5,985 bases of DNA from Actinomycetota bacterium (GTDB lineage Bacteria > Actinomycetota > Humimicrobiia > Humimicrobiales > Humimicrobiaceae), in assembly GCA_003155275.1 (NCBI GenBank), contig PMCC01000136.1, positions 1 to 5,985 of the forward strand, in the 5' to 3' direction. Shown here one piece after another: positions 1 through 5,985 of this stretch; position 1 is the first letter of the stretch, and each line of letters opens with the position of its first letter. The translations under genes and the position numbers were made by a program. The notes under the pieces were generated by a model that did not search any database, was not told the origin of the DNA, and saw only the letters and a program-made list of their open reading frames with translations.

Positions 1-1436
1 TGGAAGTAATCAATAAAGACTGTGCCAAATTAAATATAGAAGAAAGCATTTCAATGCCGGATGGAAGGCACTTCTGGTTAAGCGCAAATGTAGCCCCTTA
101 CCATGATAAAGACGGTAAAGTATGCGGGATACTGGGTATTTCCAATGACATTACTGAGGTAAAAAAGATGAGCAATCAGGTAGAGACTATTCTTGACGGC
201 TTACCGTATGAAGCCTGGTTAAAAGACAAGGATGGGCGCTATCTTGCAGTAAATGAACTTTTGGCTAATGGTGTCTCAAAGAGTAAAAATGAAATGATAG
301 GAAAAACAGATTTGGATGTATATCCTGAAGAAACTGCAAATAGATTCAGGGCGGTTGATTTGGAAATAATGAAGCAAAAAAAAGCAAAATTATTTGAAGA
401 GTTTGCTTATGCTGACAATTTGTTAAAGCTTCATGAAACATATAAGGCCCCCGTTATAAATGAAGCAGGTGAAGCAATCGGCACAACAGGTTATTCAAAA
501 GATATAAGTGGAATACAAAAAAATCTTTTTGAAACAGAAAAACAAATCCACCTTTTTGATTCCATAATCGATAATATTCCCATTATGCTTTTCTTAAAAG
601 ATGCAAAGCAGTTAAAATTTAAAATGATAAACAAAGCTGCAGAAGAGCTTTTAGGCCTTTCGAGAAATGAAATGCTGGGAAAAACAGATTACGATATTTT
701 CCCGAAAAACCAGGCTGATTTTTTTACTAAAAAAGACAGGGAGGTTTTAAGCAATAAAAGCAATTTATTTATTAAAGAAGAAAAAATCTCTTCTAAAGAT
801 AAAACATTGATTATAAGTACAAAAAAAATCCCTATTCTTGATGAAAACTGCGAGCCATTTTACCTTCTAGGAATTTCCGAAAATATCACTGAAAGAAGGC
901 ATTTGGAACAAACAATTAAAAAACTTGCTTATTTTGATGAAATAACCGGACTTCCAAACAGAGCTCTTTTTAAGGACAGGTTTAATCTTGCAGCGGAAAG
1001 CGCTAAAAGAAATAACAAAAAAATGATGGTTGCCATGCTGGACTTCGATAAGTTTAAAGCAATCAACGATAAATATGGACACGACATCGGTGATAAACTG
1101 CTTAAAAGTTTTGCGGTCAGGTTAAAAAAGATAGTAAGAAAGACCGATACTATTGCAAGATTTGGCGGTGATGAATTTGCAATGGTTTTAGGAGATTTCT
1201 CTTACATTGAAGATATGGAAAAATTTGCAGGAAAAGTGATTGATGTGTTCCAGGAGCCTTTTAAAATTGGTAAATTAAAATTAAATATAAGAGGGAGCAT
1301 GGGCATTTCAGTCTTTCCAAATGATTCCTTAAATCAGCAGGACCTGGTAAAGTTTGCCGATTCTGTAATGTATGAAGCAAAAGGGAGCGGTGGAAATAAT
1401 TATAAATTTTACTCATCCGCCAGGGTGAAAGAATAG
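1..1436 (+). CDS. Multi-PAS diguanylate cyclase (GGDEF), 5' partial
   Basis: Sensor enzyme predicted to make cyclic di-GMP from two GTP. The frame is open to the left edge: codons from position 3 read straight into PAS-like sequence ahead of the first ATG at 54, so that ATG is internal and the true start is upstream. Numbering the visible fragment from codon 3-5, I see the end of one PAS domain (1 to about 55, ending in the typical GISNDITE), a second PAS (about 59-170), a third PAS (about 183-298, ending GISENITE) and a C-terminal GGDEF domain (about 304-470). The GGDEF motif is intact at 388-392. The metal-binding Asp lies in LDFDKFK near 347, and GHDIGD follows at 359-364. An RxxD inhibitory site (RKTD, 379-382) sits exactly five residues before GGDEF, so product feedback inhibition is expected. 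No EAL domain follows. No membrane segment is visible, but one could lie in the missing N-terminus. The ligand of the PAS domains is unknown. Confidence 0.93.
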   Translation, partial: EVINKDCAKLNIEESISMPDGRHFWLSANVAPYHDKDGKVCGILGISNDITEVKKMSNQVETILDGLPYEAWLKDKDGRYLAVNELLANGVSKSKNEMIGKTDLDVYPEETANRFRAVDLEIMKQKKAKLFEEFAYADNLLKLHETYKAPVINEAGEAIGTTGYSKDISGIQKNLFETEKQIHLFDSIIDNIPIMLFLKDAKQLKFKMINKAAEELLGLSRNEMLGKTDYDIFPKNQADFFTKKDREVLSNKSNLFIKEEKISSKDKTLIISTKKIPILDENCEPFYLLGISENITERRHLEQTIKKLAYFDEITGLPNRALFKDRFNLAAESAKRNNKKMMVAMLDFDKFKAINDKYGHDIGDKLLKSFAVRLKKIVRKTDTIARFGGDEFAMVLGDFSYIEDMEKFAGKVIDVFQEPFKIGKLKLNIRGSMGISVFPNDSLNQQDLVKFADSVMYEAKGSGGNNYKFYSSARVKE

Positions 1437-1583
1437 TCACCTTCGGCTAACGGTTTATTTTTTAAATTCCAGCGTGGCAAAGCTTCCATAAAAAGATCCG
1501 TTTGACTTTGCTTATAAGATTATCCAGGTTATAAAAGGAATAAGTAAATAACAGCTTAATTTATTGGGTAATCAACATTTTTC
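1437..1583. other. Convergent intergenic gap without a clear terminator
   Basis: This 147-bp stretch separates the stop of the plus-strand cyclase gene from the stop of minus-strand moeA. The best inverted repeat I find is GCAAAG near 1477 with CTTTGC near 1508. It is only 6 bp with a long loop and has no T-run after it on either strand, so it is not a convincing intrinsic terminator. No plausible small ORF or RNA gene is seen. Confidence 0.5.
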
Positions 1584-2795
1584 CTATTTAAGCAGAAATA
1601 CTTCGATTTCTGTATCTTTTTCAATATTTCCGGATGATTCCGGGAATATTGCCAGGCCGTCCGCCTCAGACATAGACATCAAGATCCCTGAGCCCTGCAT
1701 ACCTGTGGATTTAAAATATGTTCCGTCCTGAAGGAAATCAAGCTTGACCCTTACAAAATCTGTCCTGCCAAGTTTATGGCTGAAATCACTTGCCGCTTTT
1801 GCAAGTATTTTTTTCCTGAACAGCTCTGCATCGCCTGTAAATAGTTTTATGAGGGGCCTAACGTAAAATTCAAAGCACACCATTACAGACACAGGATTCC
1901 CGGGCAGCCCAAAAATAAACTTGTCCTTATAAGTTAAAAAAGCCATAGGTTTCCCCGGCCTCTGATTTACACGCCAGAAGACAAATTCTGCACCTATAGA
2001 ATCCAGCATTTCCTTTACATAGTCATAATCACCCACTGATACACCGCCAGTCAAAAGAAGGATATCACATTCATCAAGAGCAGAAAGAATGCTGTTTCTT
2101 ATAAGCTCCTTGTCATCCTTTACTATGCCGCAGCTCTTATTTCCGGCACCGGTTTCTTTGATCTGTGCAGAAAGCGAATAGCTGTTGCTGTCTCTTACCT
2201 TGCCCAAAACAAGCTCTTCATTTATGCCTATAAGCTCATCTCCTGTGGGAAGAATGGCTACAACCGGTGGTTTAAAAACAGTAGCCTCACCGGTACCGGT
2301 AGAAGCCAATATGCCAATGTCAGCCGGAAAAATTTTTTTACCGGCCTTAAGCACAATATCACCTTTTTTTATATCCTCTCCCTTAAACCGTATATTTTCA
2401 CCTTCCCTGCATTCCTTGAAAATAAGCACGTCCCTTCCTTCTTTTAACACATCTTCTTTCATGACCACGCAATCGCAACCTTTTGGGATAGGCGCACCTG
2501 TCATTATCTGGATACACATGCCGGACTCTATTGTATCTCCCGAGACTTTGCCTGCAGGGATATCTTCTTTTAAAAGATTAAGCTTTACCGGGTAATTTTT
2601 TTCGGCACCTATTACGTCTATGTATTTCACTGCAAACCCGTCTACTGCAGAATTATCATAAGCCGGAATGTCATCACGAGATATTATATCTTCTGCCAAA
2701 ACCATATGAAGGCTGTCAATAATGGGGACTTTTATGGTCTTCCTGACAACTGCCGAGTTAACGACTTTTTCCTGTGCCTCTTTCACTGATAACAT
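1584..2795 (-). CDS. moeA: Molybdopterin molybdenumtransferase MoeA
   Basis: Cytosolic enzyme that inserts molybdate into adenylylated molybdopterin to form molybdenum cofactor. The 403 residues are close to the roughly 411 of E. coli MoeA and all domains are present. The N-terminal signature PAYDNSAVDGFAV (44-56) contains the conserved DNSA-DG core. MTGAPIPKGCD (98-108) follows, then the MogA-like domain with LPTGDELI (182-189), KVRDSNS (199-205), LLTGGVSVGDYDYV (247-260), NQRPGKPM (277-284) and GLPGNPVSV (297-305). The C-terminal domain IV (about 321-403) carries GMQGSGILMSMSEADGLAIFP (from 365). The ATG start has AAGGA eight bases upstream and the product begins as family members do. It is the last gene of the folate run, 142 bp after folBK. 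No moaA, moaC, moeB or mobA is in the window, so the rest of the pathway lies elsewhere. A tungsten-specific role cannot be excluded from sequence. Confidence 0.96.
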   Translation of the reverse strand: MLSVKEAQEKVVNSAVVRKTIKVPIIDSLHMVLAEDIISRDDIPAYDNSAVDGFAVKYIDVIGAEKNYPVKLNLLKEDIPAGKVSGDTIESGMCIQIMTGAPIPKGCDCVVMKEDVLKEGRDVLIFKECREGENIRFKGEDIKKGDIVLKAGKKIFPADIGILASTGTGEATVFKPPVVAILPTGDELIGINEELVLGKVRDSNSYSLSAQIKETGAGNKSCGIVKDDKELIRNSILSALDECDILLLTGGVSVGDYDYVKEMLDSIGAEFVFWRVNQRPGKPMAFLTYKDKFIFGLPGNPVSVMVCFEFYVRPLIKLFTGDAELFRKKILAKAASDFSHKLGRTDFVRVKLDFLQDGTYFKSTGMQGSGILMSMSEADGLAIFPESSGNIEKDTEIEVFLLK

Positions 2796-2937
2796 ATTAT
2801 CTATCCTTAAAAATCCATTTCTTAATATAATTATGATCCCATACCAGGATTTTTTACTATTTATTGATTGTGCATATACCTTTTTTTATTTTATCAACGA
2901 CTCTACGGATATAAATCTATCTATATATTTCTAAAGA
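2796..2937 (-). other. folBK-moeA intergenic region
   Basis: This 142-bp AT-rich gap is long for an operon, so moeA may have its own promoter. A TTGATA on the minus strand resembles a -35 box, but the nearest TATATG and TATGCA hexamers lie only 13 and 15 bases downstream, so I do not call a promoter. No structured Moco-riboswitch-like element is recognisable and no intrinsic terminator follows folBK. Confidence 0.4.
2804..2808 (-). promoter_or_regulatory. Ribosome binding site of moeA
   Basis: AAGGA on the minus strand, eight bases before the ATG at 2795. It is the strongest Shine-Dalgarno match in this intergenic gap and supports the chosen start. Confidence 0.7.
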
Positions 2938-3816
2938 CTACCAGTTTTTAATTTTTATTACTTTTTCATCAAGTTTGCACATTTTTAAAAAATCGGCTAT
3001 TTTCTTGCCTTCTACTTCCAAGCCCGGCGCAATTTCAGCCAAAGGCAACAGTACAAACTTACGCTCTTTTATAAGAGGGTGCGGTACTACAAGCATATCA
3101 GACATTATATTAAATTTATCAAAATAAAGCAGGTCAAGGTCAATCAAGCGAGGCCCATATCGAACTGCGCCGCCTTTCCTCCCCATATAGTACTCCATGC
3201 TTTTTAGAAACCCCAGAAACTCAAAGGGGCCATAATCACCGGCAATTGTACCTTCAAGAGCAATGTTATAAAAACTATCCTGCTCTTTATAATACATCGG
3301 TTCGGTCTCATAAATGGATGATACTTTTGATATTTTAATGAAATCTCTTCCTTCCAAACCGGTAACTGCATCCCTTAAATTTTTTTCACGGTCACCGGTG
3401 TTTGAACCCAATGACAGATAAAACCTGTAGACTTTAAGTTGCAGAGTTTTTTCAATTTTGCATACTACCCCTACAGACTCGAGATCTTCCTTAATGGGTG
3501 GATTTGGTTTTTCAACTTTTACTTTTACTTTTGAGATTAGAGGTGAAACATTAAGGATCTTCTGAGCAATCTGCTTCGATAGTGTTTCAAGCAGGTCAAA
3601 CTTTTTTGCGTTGTTTACATCTTTAATAACCGTTATTATTTCTGAATAATTTACTGTATCGGAAATGTCATCACTTAAGACAATATCCGGTTTTTCACAG
3701 CCCTCTTTTAAATAGACTGCTGCATTGAAAATAAAATCCTGTCCTTTTATCTTTTCTTCAGGGTTTACACCGTGATATCCGAATAATTTTAAGTTTTTAA
3801 CAAATATTTTGTACAT
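2938..3816 (-). CDS. folBK: Fused dihydroneopterin aldolase / HPPK (FolB-FolK)
   Basis: Bifunctional cytosolic folate enzyme. The N-terminal half (about 1-122) is dihydroneopterin aldolase, which cleaves dihydroneopterin to 6-hydroxymethyl-7,8-dihydropterin. By alignment with the S. aureus enzyme its catalytic residues are present: GYHG (13-16) followed by Glu21, Tyr57 in DTVNYSE, Glu77 in LLETLS and Lys103 in EKPNPPI. The C-terminal half (about 130-292) is 6-hydroxymethyl-dihydropterin pyrophosphokinase, which transfers pyrophosphate from ATP. It shows YLSLGSN (133-139), SSIYETEPM (166-174), FYNIALEG (182-189), RYGPRLIDLDLL (219-230) with the two magnesium-binding Asp at 226 and 228, and VPHPLIKERKFVLLPLAEIAP (from 244). 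The usual RWGPR is RYGPR here. The frame is continuous through a short linker, so this is a genuine fusion, a known arrangement in several bacteria. The ATG has only a weak AGG eight bases upstream, and no alternative start codon lies in frame nearby. folP ends 89 bp upstream. Confidence 0.96.
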   Translation of the reverse strand: MYKIFVKNLKLFGYHGVNPEEKIKGQDFIFNAAVYLKEGCEKPDIVLSDDISDTVNYSEIITVIKDVNNAKKFDLLETLSKQIAQKILNVSPLISKVKVKVEKPNPPIKEDLESVGVVCKIEKTLQLKVYRFYLSLGSNTGDREKNLRDAVTGLEGRDFIKISKVSSIYETEPMYYKEQDSFYNIALEGTIAGDYGPFEFLGFLKSMEYYMGRKGGAVRYGPRLIDLDLLYFDKFNIMSDMLVVPHPLIKERKFVLLPLAEIAPGLEVEGKKIADFLKMCKLDEKVIKIKNW

Positions 3817-3836
3817 GTTTTTTGCCTGGCATAAAC

Positions 3837-3867
3837 CCGGTAAATATTTAAATCTTTATTTAACCGG
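3837..3867 (-). repeat. Inverted repeat between folP and folBK
   Basis: CCGGTAAATA (3837-3846) pairs with TATTTAACCGG (3857-3867) if one A is bulged, giving a ten-pair stem capped by CCGG at its base and a 10-base loop. On the minus-strand transcript it ends about 20 bases before the folBK start codon. No U-run follows, so it is not a standard intrinsic terminator. It could modulate folBK translation or mRNA stability, or be chance in AT-rich DNA. Confidence 0.4.
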
Positions 3868-3905
3868 CTCTGTAAAGAGTAATATAAAATATCCAGATAT
3901 AAAAC

Positions 3906-5129
3906 TTATGTCGCCTTTTTTACAGCCCGCGCTATTTTTAAAGCTTCCACTGTCTGTTTTACATCATGCACCCTCAATATGCCTGCTCCGTTAATGAATG
4001 CACACACAGCTGCCGCAACACTACCGTATAGCCTCTCGTCAGCCGGCAGTCCGCCAAGAAGGCTGCCTATAAATGATTTCCTTGATGCACCTGCCATTAC
4101 AGGAAACCCCATGTTTGTAAAATCCTTCAGCTTTGCAAGTATTTCAATATTATGCTCAAGCTTTTTGCCGAATCCGATTCCCGGGTCAATAATGATCCTG
4201 CTGCTTTCCACGCCTGCAGCGATTGCCGCACATGACTGGGAATATAAAAAATCATATATTTCATCTATAACATCGTTATAACATGGATTCTCCTGCATTG
4301 TCTGCGGAGTCCCCTGCATATGCATTATAACCAGAGACGCTTTTAATTCAGCGGCAATACTTACTATTTTTTCATCCATTACAAGCCCGCTGATATCATT
4401 AACAATGCATGCGCCAGCCCTGAGCGCTTCTGCTGCAACTTCGGACCTGTACGTATCAACGGATACTAAAACGTCAAAATTGTCCCTTATATGTTCTATT
4501 GCCGGAATCACCCGAGTCAGTTCTTCGTCAATACTTACAGGTTTTGAACCTGGCCTTGATGACATTCCCCCGGTATCTATAATATCAGCGCCCTCTTTGA
4601 CTATTTCTGCCGCCCTCCTGAAAGCATTTTCTTTCTGGTTGTAGAGCCCGCCATCAAAAAAAGAATCCGGGGTGATATTTAATATCCCCATCACTAAAGC
4701 GCCGCATCCAAGAGCGGAGAAATCAAAAACTTTATTGCCTATTGTAATTGTTTTTTGCCGTTTATTTTCACTCAGCAAAGAAAGGTAGGCGGTTATATCC
4801 TCTGAAAGCATTTTAAGCCCGAAAGGCTGGCATTTTATCTTTTCTGCGAGGCCTCTTATTGATTTTTCCGTGCCGAGTATAATAACGTCTGTGTTTCCCT
4901 CGACTTGAATCAGTGAATCCCTTGATGTTACCACGTCTCCCATCCTTGACAGCATCTCCTGCTTGAGAATGTCTGCGGCCCTCGGTTTGACTCCTTTGAC
5001 CTTCAAGGCAACAGGAAAAATTTTATTAACCATGATATTCTGGCCCGGAAGAGTCGCGCCGATTTTTTTAAACTCTTCAAGTCCCTGGTTTTTTGATTTT
5101 AATTCAAGTTTTCTTATTTTATATCCCAT
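3906..5129 (-). CDS. folP: Dihydropteroate synthase with N-terminal extension
   Basis: Condenses 6-hydroxymethyl-dihydropterin pyrophosphate with p-aminobenzoate to give dihydropteroate; this is the sulfonamide target. The TIM-barrel synthase domain runs from about 142 to 407, with MGILNITPDSF (147-157), DTGGMSSRPGS (185-195), SVDT (223-226), NDISG (244-248), HMQGTP (270-275), DPGIGFGK (315-322), the substrate-binding SRKS (349-352) and RVHDV (386-390). All expected core motifs are present. At 407 residues it is well over the usual 270-285, because about 138 residues precede the barrel. That segment includes AADILKQEMLSRMGD (51-65), TDVIILGT (80-87) and QPFGLKML (101-108). I recall a similar extension in dihydropteroate synthases of Geobacter and some Clostridia, and by that comparison the first ATG is the right start. 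The gene begins 9 bp after folE. Its best Shine-Dalgarno (AGGAAGA, 5142-5148) overlaps the end of folE and is rather distant, so translational coupling is likely. Confidence 0.96.
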   Translation of the reverse strand: MGYKIRKLELKSKNQGLEEFKKIGATLPGQNIMVNKIFPVALKVKGVKPRAADILKQEMLSRMGDVVTSRDSLIQVEGNTDVIILGTEKSIRGLAEKIKCQPFGLKMLSEDITAYLSLLSENKRQKTITIGNKVFDFSALGCGALVMGILNITPDSFFDGGLYNQKENAFRRAAEIVKEGADIIDTGGMSSRPGSKPVSIDEELTRVIPAIEHIRDNFDVLVSVDTYRSEVAAEALRAGACIVNDISGLVMDEKIVSIAAELKASLVIMHMQGTPQTMQENPCYNDVIDEIYDFLYSQSCAAIAAGVESSRIIIDPGIGFGKKLEHNIEILAKLKDFTNMGFPVMAGASRKSFIGSLLGGLPADERLYGSVAAAVCAFINGAGILRVHDVKQTVEALKIARAVKKAT

Positions 5130-5138
5130 AAAAATTAT

Positions 5139-5705
5139 TTATCTTCCTGATTTTATAAGCGCCATCGCTTCAGCTCTTGACGCCGGGTTTTCCCTGAATA
5201 ATCCCCTGACTGCTGAGGTGACTGTTATGGTATTGGGTTTTTTTACACCCCTTATGCTCATGCAAAGGTGTTCTGCCTCTATTATAACCATTGTGCCCCT
5301 TGGCTTGAGCTTTTGCATTATCGTATCTGCAACAATAGTTGTAAGCCTTTCCTGTACCTGGAGCCTTCTTGAGACGATATCAAGCACCCTTGAAAGTTTG
5401 CTTAAGCCCACGATTTTTCCGGACTTGTTTGGCACATAAGCAATATGGGCCTTACCCACAAAAGGAACCAGGTGATGTTCACACACAGAATAAAACGGTA
5501 TATCTTTTACAATTATCATCTCATCATGGTTTTCATCAAAAAGTGACTCAAGTTCCACCGCAGGGTTTTTCCCGATGCCGCTAAACAGCTCTTCGTACAT
5601 ATCGGCGACCCTCTGGGGTGTTTTCTTTAAACCTTCTCTGTCGCAGTCCTCCCCGATTCCCTTAAGTATTAACCTGACGCCTTCTTCAATTAATTTTTTA
5701 TCCAC
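5139..5705 (-). CDS. folE: GTP cyclohydrolase I (FolE)
   Basis: First enzyme of the folate pathway: opens the GTP purine ring to give 7,8-dihydroneopterin triphosphate and formate, normally as a cytosolic zinc homodecamer. The 188 residues match the usual length of bacterial enzymes of this type. [15 protein letters not shown] (27-41) is the N-terminal family signature. [20 protein letters not shown] (73-92) supplies zinc ligand Cys75 and His77/His78, followed by GLSKLSR (100-106) and [10 protein letters not shown] (113-122). [12 protein letters not shown] (143-154) supplies the second zinc Cys, Cys148. With both Cys present this is the zinc-dependent type I form, not the unrelated FolE2. The start is GTG at 5705: an in-frame TGA directly abuts it and GGGAG lies seven bases upstream, so no longer start is possible. 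It heads the minus-strand cluster with folP 9 bp downstream. Confidence 0.97.
   Translation of the reverse strand: MDKKLIEEGVRLILKGIGEDCDREGLKKTPQRVADMYEELFSGIGKNPAVELESLFDENHDEMIIVKDIPFYSVCEHHLVPFVGKAHIAYVPNKSGKIVGLSKLSRVLDIVSRRLQVQERLTTIVADTIMQKLKPRGTMVIIEAEHLCMSIRGVKKPNTITVTSAVRGLFRENPASRAEAMALIKSGR
5142..5148 (-). promoter_or_regulatory. Probable folP ribosome binding site inside the folE end
   Basis: AGGAAGA lies over the last codons of folE, with its end 12 bases before the folP ATG. The spacing is longer than ideal. Ribosomes finishing folE at 5139 would be next to the folP start, so coupling may compensate. Confidence 0.5.
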
Positions 5706-5712
5706 TCAAATA

Positions 5713-5717
5713 CTCCC
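5713..5717 (-). promoter_or_regulatory. Ribosome binding site deciding the folE GTG start
   Basis: GGGAG on the minus strand, seven bases before the GTG at 5705. Together with the in-frame TGA immediately upstream of the GTG it fixes the start of folE. Confidence 0.75.
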
Positions 5718-5757
5718 GGTTTTAATTTAGTGTTTATTTTTCAATCTTTATTATTTT

Positions 5758-5802
5758 GTTTTTACTTTTCTGTTTTGGTTTTTACTGTCTTTATTTTACT
5801 GT
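5758..5802 (-). repeat. Short imperfect direct repeats in the folE leader
   Basis: On the plus strand GTTTTTACT occurs at 5758-5766 and 5778-5786. TTTTACTGT occurs at 5780-5788 and again at 5794-5802. Read as mRNA these are ACAGUAAAA-type units in an A-rich stretch almost without G. Spacings are uneven (20 and 14 bases), so this is not a strict tandem array. Confidence 0.45.
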
Positions 5803-5813
5803 TTTTGTTTTTT

Positions 5814-5877
5814 CTTATACTATTTTAAATTATTTTTCAGATTTTTTTTATTATTTAATAAAAAACTTAAATCTTAA
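5814..5877 (-). promoter_or_regulatory. Weak candidate promoter region for the folE cluster
   Basis: Two minus-strand hexamer pairs are possible. One is TTAAGA (5872-5877) with AATAAT (5850-5855), 16 bases apart. The other is CTGAAA (5835-5840) with TATAAG (5814-5819), 15 bases apart. Both -35 boxes match the sigma-70 consensus at only four of six positions. In DNA this AT-rich such matches are expected by chance, but a promoter somewhere between the terminator-like hairpin and folE is likely. Confidence 0.25.
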
Positions 5878-5881
5878 GAGT

Positions 5882-5918
5882 AAAAAGCTCCGGCACCACC
5901 AGGATACCGGAGCTTTTT
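5882..5918. terminator. Perfect 12-bp stem-loop, probable bidirectional terminator
   Basis: AAAAAGCTCCGG (5882-5893) is perfectly complementary to CCGGAGCTTTTT (5907-5918), with a 13-base loop. The stem is GC-rich in the middle and A/T at the ends, so either strand ends in a run of five T. The plus strand has a further seven-T run directly after (5921-5927). No plus-strand gene lies just upstream, so its most likely job is to end a minus-strand gene located beyond 5985, insulating the folE cluster. Confidence 0.8.
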
Positions 5919-5985
5919 AGTTTTTTTAGTCTGTCTTTTTAGTCTGCTTTATATAAAATAAATTTGCAAAAGAAATTTTAGCCTA

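Larger units (their letters stand above)
5706..5881 (-). other. A-rich, G-poor folE upstream leader
   Basis: This 176-bp non-coding stretch is strongly purine (A) biased on the minus strand and has very few G. It holds the folE Shine-Dalgarno, the short ACAGTAAAA repeats and the weak promoter candidates. The conserved core of a tetrahydrofolate riboswitch is not seen, and no credible ORF occupies it. Confidence 0.5.

Noticed and set aside
54..56. ATG at 54 as the true start of the diguanylate cyclase
   Set aside because: The frame is open upstream to position 3 and the ATG falls in the middle of a PAS domain, so the gene starts outside the window.
1476..1513. Intrinsic terminator in the convergent gap
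   Set aside because: Only a 6-bp stem (GCAAAG/CTTTGC) with a loop over 20 bases and no T-run after it on either strand.
2185..2595. Plus-strand reading frame of about 136 codons inside moeA
   Set aside because: Antisense shadow of conserved MoeA motifs; Ser/Pro-rich product with no domain.
2796..2937. Moco riboswitch or sigma-70 promoter upstream of moeA
   Set aside because: No multi-stem structure is visible, and the TTGATA box has -10-like hexamers only 13-15 bases away, too close for a standard promoter.
4963..5439. Plus-strand reading frame of about 158 codons across the folP-folE junction
   Set aside because: It is antisense to two well-supported genes, and its product is a hydrophobic, Ser/Leu/Ile-rich shadow without recognisable motifs.
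5706..5881. Tetrahydrofolate riboswitch upstream of folE
   Set aside because: The leader is nearly devoid of G and lacks the conserved GC-rich stems and core such a riboswitch needs.
5949..5984. Minus-strand codons open to the right edge, possible C-terminus of another gene
   Set aside because: Only about a dozen codons are visible before TAA and another frame has TAG at the edge, so a coding end cannot be told from chance.

Overview
This window looks like ordinary bacterial chromosome carrying core cofactor-synthesis genes. I see no mobile element, CRISPR array, rRNA or tRNA, and no clearly novel system. Coding density is high, the intergenic DNA is very AT-rich, and the standard genetic code is used (TAA and TAG end the genes). 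Shine-Dalgarno sequences such as AAGGA and GGGAG are present. A fused FolB-FolK and a dihydropteroate synthase with an N-terminal extension fit Clostridia-like or other anaerobic bacteria and several candidate phyla. The lineage cannot be fixed from this sequence alone.

Layout, left to right. Positions 1-1436 (+) hold the 3' part of a multi-PAS diguanylate cyclase whose start lies off the left edge. Positions 1437-1583 are a convergent gap with no convincing terminator. Four minus-strand genes follow and are read from right to left: folE (5705-5139), folP (5129-3906), a folB-folK fusion (3816-2938) and moeA (2795-1584). Positions 5706-5881 are a very A-rich (on the minus strand), G-poor leader upstream of folE. 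Positions 5882-5918 form a perfect 12-bp stem-loop that looks like a terminator, probably serving a gene beyond the right edge.

How the genes work together. FolE converts GTP to 7,8-dihydroneopterin triphosphate. After dephosphorylation by an enzyme not encoded here, the FolB half makes 6-hydroxymethyl-dihydropterin and the FolK half pyrophosphorylates it. FolP joins that product to p-aminobenzoate to give dihydropteroate. This is most of the pterin branch of folate synthesis in one transcriptional direction. MoeA, last in the run, inserts molybdenum into molybdopterin, a different pterin cofactor also derived from GTP. The folE-folP gap of 9 bp argues for co-transcription. The 89-bp and 142-bp gaps before folBK and moeA leave room for internal control. 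The diguanylate cyclase is convergent with the cluster and probably unrelated to it in function.
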